A DNA stretch of 64,000 nucleotides from Pseudoalteromonas sp. MMG010 (GTDB lineage Bacteria; Pseudomonadota; Gammaproteobacteria; Enterobacterales; Alteromonadaceae), in NCBI RefSeq assembly GCF_018100905.1, contig NZ_JAGJEG010000010.1, forward strand, positions 49,686 to 113,685, written 5' to 3'. A model generated the notes under the pieces. The model ran no database searches. It worked only from the letters and a program-made list of their open reading frames with translations, and had not been told where the DNA came from. This document shows, piece after piece, positions 37,675 through 46,506 of the stretch. Each line of letters starts with the position of its first letter. Within the stretch, counting starts at the first letter, position 1. The position numbers and the translations under genes are program-made.

Positions 37675-38958
37675 ATGCAATTACATAATTTAAAAGAGTA
37701 TTCACAAAAAGTGTCGTTTGTTGAAGCGGTAAAAACAGGCTTAGGGCGTAATCAGGGTGTATTTTTCCCTGAGTCATTAGCGCCTATGAGCGATATTGAT
37801 GCTTTACTAGATATGGATTTTGTTACGCGTAGTAGTAAAATATTATCGCACTTAATTGGCGATGAGCTACCTAGTGACACCGTCGCAGAGATGGTAAAAA
37901 ATGCGTTTAACTTTCCTGTAAAGCTGGTGGAAGTTGAAGAAAATACGTATTGTTTAGAATTGTTTCATGGTCCTACACTTGCATTTAAAGACTTTGGTGG
38001 GCGTTTTATGGCTGAGTGCTTAGCACAATTTAGCCAAGGTGAAAAAACCACTATTTTAACAGCCACTTCAGGTGATACTGGTGCAGCTGTTGCGCATGCA
38101 TTTTATAACAAGCCTAATATTGATGTAGTTATACTTTACCCTAAAGGCAAAATTTCATTAGCTCAGCAAAAGCTATTTACTACTTTAGGTAACAACATCC
38201 ATTGTTACGCAGTAGAAGGCAGTTTTGATGATTGTCAGGCTATGGTTAAAAATGCATTTTTAGATGATGAAGTTAAATCAACGTTAGGACTTAATTCAGC
38301 TAATTCAATTAATATTAGCCGTCTAGTTGCTCAAGTATGTTATTACTTTGAAGCAATCGCACAATTACCCAAAGAAAAGCGTGCTACGGCTCATGTATCA
38401 GTACCAAGTGGTAATTTTGGTAATGTATGCGCTGCAATGATTGGTGCGGTAATTGGCTTACCGGTTGCGAAACTAAGTGCAACAACTAACCAAAATGATA
38501 CAGTCCCTCGTTTTATTGCTGATAAAAATTGGGCACCCAATGAAACTCTTGAATCGCTATCAAATGCAATGGATGTGAGCAAGCCAAATAACTGGCCGCG
38601 TGTACAAACTATGCTTGATAACGATTGGTTTAGTTATGACAATTTCTTTTCGAGCAGTGTGAACGAGCAAGATACACAAACAGTGATGAAAAATATTCAT
38701 CAAACAGGGTATGTTGCAGAGCCCCATACTGCTATTGCATATCAAGGTCTTGTGAAAAACCGTGCTCCTGGTGCAACGGGGATCTTCTTGGCAACCGCTC
38801 ATCCAGCGAAATTTAAAGACAGTGTTGAAGAAATACTAGATATTGAATTAGCAATGCCAAAGCCACTGGCTGATGCATTAGCTAAGCCTTGTTTAGCTAG
38901 TGATATTAATGCTGACTATGATGCGTTACGTACTGAAATACTTGCAAAATTAGGTTAA
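37675..38958 (+). CDS. thrC: threonine synthase
   Basis: PLP enzyme that converts O-phosphohomoserine to threonine, the last step of the pathway. It has 427 residues, as in E. coli-type ThrC. The PLP lysine lies in LAFKDFGGRF (about residue 104), and the phosphate-binding TATSGDTGAAVAHAF follows, with SVPSGNFGNVCA further on. AGGAAAAG precedes ATG 37675. It is the final gene of thrABC and is closed by a strong terminator. Confidence 0.97.
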   Translation: MQLHNLKEYSQKVSFVEAVKTGLGRNQGVFFPESLAPMSDIDALLDMDFVTRSSKILSHLIGDELPSDTVAEMVKNAFNFPVKLVEVEENTYCLELFHGPTLAFKDFGGRFMAECLAQFSQGEKTTILTATSGDTGAAVAHAFYNKPNIDVVILYPKGKISLAQQKLFTTLGNNIHCYAVEGSFDDCQAMVKNAFLDDEVKSTLGLNSANSINISRLVAQVCYYFEAIAQLPKEKRATAHVSVPSGNFGNVCAAMIGAVIGLPVAKLSATTNQNDTVPRFIADKNWAPNETLESLSNAMDVSKPNNWPRVQTMLDNDWFSYDNFFSSSVNEQDTQTVMKNIHQTGYVAEPHTAIAYQGLVKNRAPGATGIFLATAHPAKFKDSVEEILDIELAMPKPLADALAKPCLASDINADYDALRTEILAKLG

Positions 38959-38980
38959 TTAACGACTTAGGTTATTAACT

Positions 38981-39008
38981 AAAAACAGCGGCTATGGCCG
39001 CTGTTTTT
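38981..39008 (+). terminator. intrinsic terminator after thrC
   Basis: AAAAACAGCGGC, loop TATG, GCCGCTGTTTTT: a 12-bp perfect stem. Confidence 0.92.
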
Positions 39009-39239
39009 GCTTGTTAATAAAGGTAAAGTCGCGATATAAATATTATAATATTTAATGTAGGTAATTTAATGCATTTAAAATTTTAATGAATTTATAAAAA
39101 AATATCATCATTAAAATACTGTGAAATAAATTCATTCCCTGTTTAAATATCCTCAACTTTACCGTATAGGCAAAGCGCTGATTTACGAGTACAATAAAAC
39201 CTCAAAACAATACCATACACGTTGCCCTAGGAGACCCCA

Positions 39240-40496
39240 ATGTTAGAACGTAGCATGAATATTTCGGATTTCGATCCAGAGTTATTTGACGCAATTAATA
39301 AAGAGACTGCACGTCAAGAAGAACACATTGAGTTAATCGCATCTGAAAACTACTGTAGCCCTCGAGTACTAGAAGCTCAAGGCTCTCAGCTAACAAACAA
39401 ATACGCAGAAGGTTACCCAGGCAAACGTTATTATGGCGGTTGTGAGCATGTTGATGTGGTTGAGCAATTAGCGATTGATCGTGCAAATGAGTTATTTGGT
39501 TCAGACTATGCAAACGTACAGCCACATGCAGGTTCGCAAGCTAATGCCGCTGTTTTCTTAGCGCTATTAGAAGCAGGCGACACTGTACTTGGTATGAGCT
39601 TAGCTCATGGTGGTCATTTAACTCATGGCTCGCATGTAAGCTTCTCTGGTAAGCTTTATAATGCCATTCAATATGGCTTAGATGAAGCAACTGGCGAAAT
39701 AGATTACGCACAAGTTGAAGCGCTAGCACTTGAGCATAAACCAAAAATGATTATCGGCGGTTTCTCTGCCTATTCAGGTATTGTTGATTGGGCTAAATTT
39801 CGTGAAATTGCCGACAAAGTAGGTGCTTACTTATTTGTTGATATGGCACACGTTGCAGGCTTAATTGCTGCTGGTGTTTACCCAAGCCCAGTGCCTCATG
39901 CACATGTTGTTACAACGACGACGCATAAAACATTAGCAGGTCCACGTGGTGGCTTAATTATTTCTGCATGTGGCGATGAAGCTATTTATAAAAAGCTTAA
40001 CAGTGCTGTTTTCCCTGGTGGTCAAGGCGGTCCTTTATGTCATATCATCGCAGCTAAAGCAGTAGCATTTAAAGAAGCACTACAACCTGAGTTTAAAACA
40101 TACCAAGCACAAGTTGTAAAAAATGCACAAGCAATGGTTGAAGTTATGCAGCAACGTGGTTACAAAATCGTTTCTGATAAAACAGAAAATCACCTGTTTT
40201 TACTTGATTTAATCGATAAAGATATCACAGGTAAAGATGCTGATGCGGCATTAGGTAATGCAAATATTACGGTTAACAAAAACTCGGTTCCAAACGATCC
40301 TCGCTCTCCGTTTGTAACCTCTGGCTTACGTATCGGTTCTCCTGCTATCACTCGTCGTGGTTTTAAAGAAGCAGAATCTAAAGAGCTAGCTGGATGGATA
40401 TGTGATGTATTAGATAATATTGAAGATGCATCGGTACAAGCGCAGGTTAAAGAGAAAGTAAAATCGATTTGTGCAAAATTACCGGTATACGCTTAA
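39240..40496 (+). CDS. glyA: serine hydroxymethyltransferase
   Basis: PLP enzyme that interconverts serine and glycine while loading tetrahydrofolate with a one-carbon unit; a main source of glycine and C1 groups. It has 418 residues. The PLP lysine lies in [13 protein letters not shown] (about residue 233), and [34 protein letters not shown] is the family N-terminal signature (split here only by position). ATG 39240 has AGGAG at 39230-39234, so the five residues before a second ATG are kept. The 281-bp region upstream (38959-39239) has the thrC terminator and no gene. A strong terminator follows the stop. Confidence 0.97.
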   Translation: MLERSMNISDFDPELFDAINKETARQEEHIELIASENYCSPRVLEAQGSQLTNKYAEGYPGKRYYGGCEHVDVVEQLAIDRANELFGSDYANVQPHAGSQANAAVFLALLEAGDTVLGMSLAHGGHLTHGSHVSFSGKLYNAIQYGLDEATGEIDYAQVEALALEHKPKMIIGGFSAYSGIVDWAKFREIADKVGAYLFVDMAHVAGLIAAGVYPSPVPHAHVVTTTTHKTLAGPRGGLIISACGDEAIYKKLNSAVFPGGQGGPLCHIIAAKAVAFKEALQPEFKTYQAQVVKNAQAMVEVMQQRGYKIVSDKTENHLFLLDLIDKDITGKDADAALGNANITVNKNSVPNDPRSPFVTSGLRIGSPAITRRGFKEAESKELAGWICDVLDNIEDASVQAQVKEKVKSICAKLPVYA

Positions 40497-40547
40497 TTAT
40501 ATATCTGGTGTAATTTAGATCACAATAGTGAACTATTTTGCTATCAT

Positions 40548-40573
40548 AAAGGCCGCTTTAAGCGGCCTTTTTT
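40548..40573 (+). terminator. intrinsic terminator after glyA
   Basis: AAAGGCCGCTT and AAGCGGCCTTT around a single central T, followed by further T. It separates glyA from nrdR. Confidence 0.9.
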
Positions 40574-40598
40574 GTTCTTAAAACGGAAATATCTAGTT

Positions 40599-41048
40599 AT
40601 GCATTGCCCATTTTGTACAGCAAAAGATACGAAAGTGATTGATTCTCGCCTTGTTGGTGGTGGTCATCAAGTTCGTCGTCGTCGCGAATGTAATGATTGT
40701 CATGAACGCTTTACTACCTTTGAAGGCGCCGAGTTAGTGATGCCAAAAGTAATTAAACAAGATGGAAGCCGAGAGCCTTTCAACGAAGACAAGTTACTTA
40801 ACGGTTTAAATCGGGCACTAGAAAAACGCCCAGTTAGCACTGAGCAAGTTGATGAAGTGGTAAATATTATTAAATCACAATTACGCGCAACGGGTGAGCG
40901 GGAAATATCAAGTCATTTAGTGGGGGAGTGTATTATGGAAGCGCTAAAAAAACTCGATAAAGTTGCTTATGTTCGCTTTGCATCGGTGTATCGCTCATTT
41001 GAAGATATTCGTGAGTTTGGCGAAGAAATAGCCCGTTTAGGGGAGTAG
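40599..41048 (+). CDS. nrdR: transcriptional repressor NrdR
   Basis: Nucleotide-sensing repressor of ribonucleotide reductase genes. From ATG 40599 it is 149 residues and starts with the invariant [18 protein letters not shown]; an upstream in-frame start (40572) lies in the glyA terminator tail and is rejected. A zinc ribbon (CPFC, then CNDCHERF at about 31-38) is followed by an ATP-cone domain (about 46-136) with KRPVS and SVYRSFEDI. It is first in a run of eight closely spaced genes (nrdR-ribD-ribE-ribBA-ribH-nusB-thiL-pgpA). Confidence 0.96.
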   Translation: MHCPFCTAKDTKVIDSRLVGGGHQVRRRRECNDCHERFTTFEGAELVMPKVIKQDGSREPFNEDKLLNGLNRALEKRPVSTEQVDEVVNIIKSQLRATGEREISSHLVGECIMEALKKLDKVAYVRFASVYRSFEDIREFGEEIARLGE

Positions 41049-41055
41049 GATATCG

Positions 41056-42174
41056 ATGGCAGGTCACTTTACCGAGCAAGATCATCAGTATATGGCCCGT
41101 GCCATAGAGCTTGCTAAAAAAGGGCGTTTTACTACAACCCCAAATCCTAATGTTGGGTGCGTTTTAGTTAAAAATGAAACAATTGTTGGCGAAGGGTTTC
41201 ATCAATTAGCAGGACAAGGTCACGCTGAAGTAAATGCATTAGCTCAAGCTGGCTCAAAGGCACAAGGCGCAACCGCTTATGTCACCTTAGAACCATGTAG
41301 TCATTATGGCCGTACACCGCCCTGTGCTGAGGGGTTAAAAGCTGCGGGAGTTAGTAAGGTAATAGCTGCAATGGTTGACCCTAACCCACAAGTTGCAGGG
41401 AAAGGTTTAAAAATTTTAGCCGATGCTGGAATTGAAGTAGCTTATGGCTTAATGGAAGAAAAAGCCCGCGAACTTAACTTAGGCTTTTTTAAGCGTATGG
41501 AATATGGCTTACCGTATGTTATGTGTAAAATGGCGGCAAGCCTTGATGCTAAAACGGCGCTCAAAAATGGCCAAAGCAAATGGATCACCGGCTCAGCAGC
41601 GCGTCAAGATGTGCAATTATTTAGAGCTCAAAGTTGCGCTATTTTAACGGGGGCTGATACTGTATTAGTTGATAATGCTAAACTTAATGTACGAGCTGAA
41701 GAGTTACCATTACAACTGCCCACTGAGTTACCTTTACGCCAACCTGCGCGTGTTATTATTGACTCACAAAATAGACTGACCCCCGAGCTTGCTTTATTTA
41801 GCTGTGAATCGCAGGTAATAATTTTTACGACGCAACTTGATAAATCTTTAAACTGGCCTCATTTTGTAAAGCATATCGAAGTAAAGTCTGTTGATAGTAA
41901 AATTGATTTAACAGAAGTATTAAAAACATTAGCGCAATTACAATTTAATACGGTGTGGTTAGAAGCGGGTGCAACACTTGCCGGAAAGATGACCGAGTTA
42001 AATTTAGTCGATGAGTATATAATTTACTTAGCACCTAAATTAATGGGTTATGATGGTCGTAGTTTACTGAATTTTCCTGAGTTAACGAGTATGGATGACA
42101 CTGTTAACTTAACATTTAATGAGTGTATACGTGTTGGTAGTGATTTACGTATTCGAGCAAGTAAAGCTCATTAA
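41056..42174 (+). CDS. ribD: riboflavin biosynthesis deaminase/reductase RibD
   Basis: Two-domain enzyme for the second and third steps of riboflavin synthesis. The N-terminal deaminase domain has the zinc motif GHAEVNAL (about 55-62) and EPCSHYGRTPPCAEGL (about 80-95). The C-terminal reductase domain (about 150-370) carries KMAASLDAKTAL and SKWITG. It is 372 residues and complete. It starts seven bases after nrdR, with GGGGAGT overlapping the nrdR stop as ribosome site. Confidence 0.96.
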   Translation: MAGHFTEQDHQYMARAIELAKKGRFTTTPNPNVGCVLVKNETIVGEGFHQLAGQGHAEVNALAQAGSKAQGATAYVTLEPCSHYGRTPPCAEGLKAAGVSKVIAAMVDPNPQVAGKGLKILADAGIEVAYGLMEEKARELNLGFFKRMEYGLPYVMCKMAASLDAKTALKNGQSKWITGSAARQDVQLFRAQSCAILTGADTVLVDNAKLNVRAEELPLQLPTELPLRQPARVIIDSQNRLTPELALFSCESQVIIFTTQLDKSLNWPHFVKHIEVKSVDSKIDLTEVLKTLAQLQFNTVWLEAGATLAGKMTELNLVDEYIIYLAPKLMGYDGRSLLNFPELTSMDDTVNLTFNECIRVGSDLRIRASKAH

Positions 42175-42204
42175 TATTTTATTTATTTTATAAAGAGTAG
42201 CGCG

Positions 42205-42861
42205 ATGTTTACTGGAATAATTGAAGCCACAGGCAAAATTGCTTTATTACAAAAAAAACAAGGCGACTTAACGATACGAATTCAAAGCGCCAATCTTAAT
42301 ATGCACGATGTAAAGTTAGGCGACAGTATAGCAACCAACGGAGTTTGTTTAACGGTTGTTACTAAACATGACGATGGCTTTAGTGCTGATTTATCTAATG
42401 AGACGATTAGCTTAACTGGTTTTGCTCATTATAGTGTGGGGCAAACCGTTAATCTTGAAAAAGCAATGCAACCAGTCTCTCGTTTGGGCGGTCATTTAGT
42501 ATCGGGGCATGTCGATGGTATCGCAACAATTACAGCCATTGAAAATAATGCACGAGCCACTGAGTATTGGTTATCAACCGATAATAACTTAATGAAGTAT
42601 ATCCCTTATAAAGGGTCAGTTTGTATTGATGGTATTAGCCTAACCGTAAATGCCGTACAAGAGAATAAATTTAAATTAACAATTGTGCCGCACACCAGTG
42701 AGCAAACAACGATTGCCGATTTTAAAGTTGGGACTCAAGTTAACCTAGAGGTTGACCAAATTGCCCGTTACTTAGAGCGTTTAATTAAAGGCGCTGAACA
42801 ACCAACTGGATCAGATATTTCGATGGACTTACTTGCTAAAGCAGGTTTTTTATCTAAATAA
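42205..42861 (+). CDS. ribE: riboflavin synthase, alpha subunit
   Basis: Final enzyme of the pathway: dismutates two 6,7-dimethyl-8-ribityllumazine molecules to riboflavin. It has 218 residues made of two similar beta-barrel halves; each half carries a G(I/V)C(L/I)DGISLTV-like ligand motif (NGVCLTVV near 48 and CIDGISLTVNAV near 139). It opens MFTGIIEATG as usual. It is often called ribC in E. coli; I use ribE for riboflavin synthase alpha. Confidence 0.95.
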   Translation: MFTGIIEATGKIALLQKKQGDLTIRIQSANLNMHDVKLGDSIATNGVCLTVVTKHDDGFSADLSNETISLTGFAHYSVGQTVNLEKAMQPVSRLGGHLVSGHVDGIATITAIENNARATEYWLSTDNNLMKYIPYKGSVCIDGISLTVNAVQENKFKLTIVPHTSEQTTIADFKVGTQVNLEVDQIARYLERLIKGAEQPTGSDISMDLLAKAGFLSK

Positions 42862-42889
42862 CAACACTGCAAAATTACATGAGTAGAGT

Positions 42890-44002
42890 ATGAATTTACA
42901 CAGCGCACAAGAAATTATAGATGACATTAAAGCCGGTAAAATGGTTATTTTAATGGATGACGAAGACAGAGAAAATGAAGGCGATTTGATTATTGCAGCA
43001 GAGCACATTAGCGCTGATGCAATCAATTTTATGGCAACTCACGGTCGAGGGTTAATTTGTTTAACCATGACGCAAGCGCGTTGTGAGCAACTTGATTTAC
43101 CTTTAATGGTAAAAAACAATGGTGCTGCTTTTTCAACTAATTTCACTATGTCGATTGAAGCGGCAAAAGGCGTAACAACCGGGATCTCTGCTGCCGATAG
43201 AGCACGTACAGTGCAAGCAGCCATAGCCAAAGGCGCGCAACCAGAAGATATTGTTCAACCAGGTCATATATTTCCAATCATGGCGCAACCAGGGGGAGTA
43301 TTAACCCGTGCAGGACATACCGAAGCCGGTTGTGATTTGGCTCGTTTAGCTGGACTTGAAGCATCGTCGGTTATTGTTGAGATACTCAATGCAGATGGCA
43401 CGATGGCGCGCCGACCTGATTTAGAGGTGTTTGCTAAAGAACACGACATTAAAATTGGCACTATTGCTGATTTAATCGAATATCGTAATCTTAACGAAAC
43501 CACAATTGAGAAAGTAGCAAAGTGTAAACTACCTACAGAGCATGGCGAATTTGATTTAGTTACTTATAAAGATACCATTGATGGCCAACTTCATTACGTA
43601 TTACTCAAAGGTGATATTAAAGCAGAGCAAGCGACGCTGGTAAGAGTACATTTACAAAGTACGTTTAATGATATTTTATTGTCGGATAGAAATGCCGATC
43701 GTAGTTGGGGCCTTTCTGAAGCTATGGCTTATATCGCCAAAAATGATGGTGTTTTAGTTATTTTAGGTAAACAAGAAAGCACAGAAGAATTAGAGGCAAC
43801 AGTTAAAGCATTTGCCGCCGCTGATGCTGGTGAAAGTGTCACGCCACGTAAATTTAAGGGAACATCACGTACTGTTGGTGTTGGCTCACAAATTTTGGCT
43901 GATTTAGGGATTGAAAAAATGCGCTTAATGAGTCGCCCGATAAAATACCATGCTTTATCAGGTTTCCATTTAGAAGTTGTTGATTATGTTGAGCCAGAGT
44001 AA
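42890..44002 (+). CDS. ribBA: 3,4-dihydroxy-2-butanone 4-phosphate synthase with degenerate GTP cyclohydrolase II domain
   Basis: RibB-RibA fusion of 370 residues. The N-terminal half (about 1-200) is an intact DHBP synthase: [16 protein letters not shown] (metal and substrate loop), THGRGLICL, and [14 protein letters not shown]. It makes the four-carbon unit for lumazine. The C-terminal half aligns with GTP cyclohydrolase II but has lost the zinc ligands: where RibA at 6.7 kb reads HSECLTGD and RCDCG, this protein reads HLQSTFND and RNADR, so all three Cys are replaced. The second activity is therefore probably absent, and the domain may be structural. It belongs to the rib operon, between ribE and ribH. 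Confidence 0.93.
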   Translation: MNLHSAQEIIDDIKAGKMVILMDDEDRENEGDLIIAAEHISADAINFMATHGRGLICLTMTQARCEQLDLPLMVKNNGAAFSTNFTMSIEAAKGVTTGISAADRARTVQAAIAKGAQPEDIVQPGHIFPIMAQPGGVLTRAGHTEAGCDLARLAGLEASSVIVEILNADGTMARRPDLEVFAKEHDIKIGTIADLIEYRNLNETTIEKVAKCKLPTEHGEFDLVTYKDTIDGQLHYVLLKGDIKAEQATLVRVHLQSTFNDILLSDRNADRSWGLSEAMAYIAKNDGVLVILGKQESTEELEATVKAFAAADAGESVTPRKFKGTSRTVGVGSQILADLGIEKMRLMSRPIKYHALSGFHLEVVDYVEPE

Positions 44003-44027
44003 GCGCTAGGCTATTTTTTTATTTTTA

Positions 44028-44036
44028 TGGTATACT
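44028..44036 (+). promoter_or_regulatory. possible internal promoter (extended -10) before ribH
   Basis: TGGTATACT fits an extended -10 (TGnTATAAT, with one change) 51 bp before the ribH start. No good -35 is seen. The gap of 84 bp is the largest in this operon up to that point. Confidence 0.4.
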
Positions 44037-44086
44037 GCGCAGCAATTTTTTGCGCAATCGCTTGAACATATTTTTAGGGTTAACGA

Positions 44087-44551
44087 ATGAAAATTATTGA
44101 AGGTAATAAATACGCACCGGGTAAAAAGTTTGCCATTGTTATTTCTCGTTTTAATGACTTTATTGGTAGTAGCTTATTAGAAGGTGCTGTTGATGAGCTA
44201 AAACGTACTGGTGGTGTATCTGATGACGATATTACCGTTGTTTATGTACCTGGTGCTGTTGAGTTACCTTTAGCAGCTAAGCGTGTTGCAGCAAAAAAAG
44301 AGTATGATGCAATCATCGCATTAGGCGTTGTGATCAGAGGGGGTACTCCACACTTTGATCTTGTCGCTGGCGAATCTAACAAAGGCCTTGCCAATGTATC
44401 GCTAGAGTATGATATCCCGGTTGCATTTGGCGTATTAACTACCGAAAGCATAGAGCAAGCAATTGAGCGCGCAGGTACCAAAATGGGTAACAAAGGCGGC
44501 GAAGCTGCTTTAGGTGCGCTTGAAATGGTTAATGTGTTAGATAAAATTTAA
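44087..44551 (+). CDS. ribH: 6,7-dimethyl-8-ribityllumazine synthase
   Basis: Condenses the pyrimidinedione with dihydroxybutanone phosphate, the penultimate step of riboflavin synthesis; often forms icosahedral or pentameric shells. It has 154 residues. Motifs: VISRFNDFI (about 19-27), [13 protein letters not shown] (about 56-68), [16 protein letters not shown] with the catalytic His (about 90), and [13 protein letters not shown]. It sits directly before nusB, the usual pairing. Confidence 0.97.
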   Translation: MKIIEGNKYAPGKKFAIVISRFNDFIGSSLLEGAVDELKRTGGVSDDDITVVYVPGAVELPLAAKRVAAKKEYDAIIALGVVIRGGTPHFDLVAGESNKGLANVSLEYDIPVAFGVLTTESIEQAIERAGTKMGNKGGEAALGALEMVNVLDKI

Positions 44552-44566
44552 GTTTAAGGAATTTTT

Positions 44567-44977
44567 GTGAAACCAGCAGCAAGACGTAAAGCACGTATCT
44601 TAGCACTTCAGGCCGTTTATTCTTGGCAATTAAGTGGCAATGCAATTGCCGATATCGAACAACAAATGTTGATCGAAAACGATGTGACTAAAATTGATGT
44701 GGAATACTTTAAAGATTTAGCACGAGGCGTTGCCGTAAATCACGCGCAATTAGACGAAGCTGTATCTCCACACTTAACACGTCCGTTTGACGACTTAGAT
44801 ATGGTTGAGCGTGCAATATTGCGTTTAAGCAGCTATGAGCTTAAATTTCGTGAAGATGTACCTTATAAAGTTGCTATTAACGAAGGGATTGAACTGGCCA
44901 AGATTTTTGGTGCAGAAGATAGCCATAAGTTCGTTAATGGTGTACTTGATAAAGCAGTTAAATTTTTACGTAAGTAA
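44567..44977 (+). CDS. nusB: transcription antitermination factor NusB
   Basis: All-helical protein that binds boxA RNA with NusE (S10) and supports antitermination in rRNA operons. It has 136 residues from GTG 44567, preceded by AAGGAA. Characteristic stretches are [20 protein letters not shown] (N-terminal), [25 protein letters not shown] and the C-terminal [14 protein letters not shown]. It lies 15 bp after ribH. Its mRNA end holds a short hairpin followed by T, which overlaps the start region of thiL. Confidence 0.95.
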   Translation: MKPAARRKARILALQAVYSWQLSGNAIADIEQQMLIENDVTKIDVEYFKDLARGVAVNHAQLDEAVSPHLTRPFDDLDMVERAILRLSSYELKFREDVPYKVAINEGIELAKIFGAEDSHKFVNGVLDKAVKFLRK

Positions 44978-44989
44978 AACAACTGCAAT

Positions 44990-45022
44990 AAGGAGAGCCG
45001 GCGTAGGCCGGCTTTTTTGTGT
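44990..45022 (+). promoter_or_regulatory. hairpin between Shine-Dalgarno and start of thiL (terminator-like)
   Basis: AAGGAG (44990-44995) abuts a perfect 7-bp stem AGCCGGC/GCCGGCT with loop GTAG (44996-45013), followed by TTTTTGTGT and the thiL ATG at 45023. The hairpin plus T-run looks like an intrinsic terminator for nusB. If it folds and transcription continues, only nine bases separate the ribosome site from the ATG. No other Shine-Dalgarno is seen for thiL. Confidence 0.7.
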
Positions 45023-45997
45023 ATGAAGGAATTTGAATTAATTAATCGATACTTTAAAGGTCGCGGCATTATTCGTCGTGATGTTAATTTAGGTATTGGT
45101 GATGATTGTGCTTTGGTGACGGTACCGGAACATTGTCAATTAGCGGTAACAACAGACACGTTAGTTGCCGGTGTACACTTTTTTGATGATATTGCTCCTA
45201 GAGCTTTGGGTCACAGAGTGGTTGCTGTAAATTTAAGTGATTTAGCGGCTATGGGCGCTGAACCAACCTGGATTTCTGTGGCGTTAACATTACCAAGTAC
45301 AGACCCTTACTGGCTTGAAGAGTTTGCTGAGGGGATGCATGAAATTGCAGAGTACTTTAATGTTCAAATTATTGGTGGTGACACCACACAAGGTCCATTA
45401 ACGATTACTATCTGTGCCAAAGGTATTGTGCCTAATAATATGGCGCTTCGTCGCGGTGGTGCAAAGGTTGGTGATTGGATATATGTTACGGGTCCATTGG
45501 GAGATGCCGGGCTTGCAATCGAATCTCGTAAACAAGGTATTGCGGTTGATCAAAAACATCAAAGCTATTTAAATCAACGATTTGATTTTCCTACTCCTCG
45601 GGTTGCTGCCGGACAGGTGCTCAGGGGAATTGCATCTTCTGCTATTGATGTGTCTGATGGGTTGCTTGCCGATTTATCGCATATTTTAGCACTATCGGGC
45701 GTATCGGCTGAGATTCATATAGATCAAATCCCAACCTCTGACGCAATACAAGATACATTGAACTTTGAACAGCAATTACCTTTCATATTAAATTATGGCG
45801 ATGATTATGAGTTAATTTTTACCGTACCTGATAGTAAAAAAGGTATGGTTGATATTAAATTGAGTCAATACGGTGTGACTGCTACATGTATCGGTCAAAT
45901 AAAAAGTGGAAATGGTGATATTGAGTTGTTTAATCAAGGTGAAAAATTTGATTTCCAGCCACAAGGTTTTGAGCATTTTACCAAGGAGCCAGTTTGA
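45023..45997 (+). CDS. thiL: thiamine-monophosphate kinase
   Basis: Last step of thiamine diphosphate synthesis: phosphorylates thiamine phosphate with ATP. It has 324 residues from ATG 45023 (MKEFELINRYF, the usual family start); a GTG two codons earlier is disregarded. Mg and nucleotide motifs: GIGDDCALV (about 25-33), TTDTLVAGVHF, NLSDLAAMGAEP and GGDTTQGP, with SDGLLADL in the C-terminal half. Its start lies just after a hairpin and T-run. Its stop overlaps the pgpA start by four bases. Confidence 0.95.
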   Translation: MKEFELINRYFKGRGIIRRDVNLGIGDDCALVTVPEHCQLAVTTDTLVAGVHFFDDIAPRALGHRVVAVNLSDLAAMGAEPTWISVALTLPSTDPYWLEEFAEGMHEIAEYFNVQIIGGDTTQGPLTITICAKGIVPNNMALRRGGAKVGDWIYVTGPLGDAGLAIESRKQGIAVDQKHQSYLNQRFDFPTPRVAAGQVLRGIASSAIDVSDGLLADLSHILALSGVSAEIHIDQIPTSDAIQDTLNFEQQLPFILNYGDDYELIFTVPDSKKGMVDIKLSQYGVTATCIGQIKSGNGDIELFNQGEKFDFQPQGFEHFTKEPV

Positions 45998-46479
45998 GCC
46001 AGGCGAAGAAGTTTAACTTAAAAAAACCTCACCAATTTTTTGGTTTAGGTTTTGGTACGGGCCTTGCCCCATTTGCTCCAGGTACCTTTGGTACTTTTGC
46101 TGCATTGCCTTTTATTTTTATTACCCAACATTATCCTTTATGGTTACAACTTGTGTTTGCCGTTGTGATTAGTGTGTTTGGTATTTGGGCATGTGGAAAA
46201 ACGGCTGATGATTTAGGCGTTCACGATCATCCTGCTATTGTATGGGATGAAGTGGCTGGTTATTACATCACAATGATTGGTGCAGCACTGAGTTGGCAGG
46301 CATTAGTTGTTGGTTTTATATTATTTCGCTTTTTTGATATTGCTAAACCGGGACCAATCCGTATGCTTGATAAGCGGGTGCATGGTGGTTTAGGCATTAT
46401 GGCTGATGATATTTTAGCGGGCTTTTTTTCATTGATTTGTTTGCAAGCATTAATCAAAGCAGGTTATATACCTGTTTAA
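45994..46479 (+). CDS. pgpA: phosphatidylglycerophosphatase A
   Basis: Membrane phosphatase that makes phosphatidylglycerol from its phosphate. It has 161 residues from TTG 45994, in the overlap TTGA with thiL; AAGGAG at 45983-45988 supports this unusual start, and no closer ATG exists. Conserved HQFFGLGFGTGLAPFAPGTFG (about 12-32, split over two strands), the VWDEVAGYYITM catalytic region (about 83-94) and RFFDIAKPGPI are present, with about four membrane segments. It is the last gene of the nrdR operon. Confidence 0.94.
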   Translation: MSQAKKFNLKKPHQFFGLGFGTGLAPFAPGTFGTFAALPFIFITQHYPLWLQLVFAVVISVFGIWACGKTADDLGVHDHPAIVWDEVAGYYITMIGAALSWQALVVGFILFRFFDIAKPGPIRMLDKRVHGGLGIMADDILAGFFSLICLQALIKAGYIPV

Positions 46480-46506
46480 ATTTTTTAATTACTAGGTGGC
46501 GATAAT

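Noticed and set aside
44028..44060. GCGCA...TGCGC repeat before ribH as terminator
   Set aside because: Stem is short and the T-run is inside the loop rather than after it; a promoter reading is more plausible.
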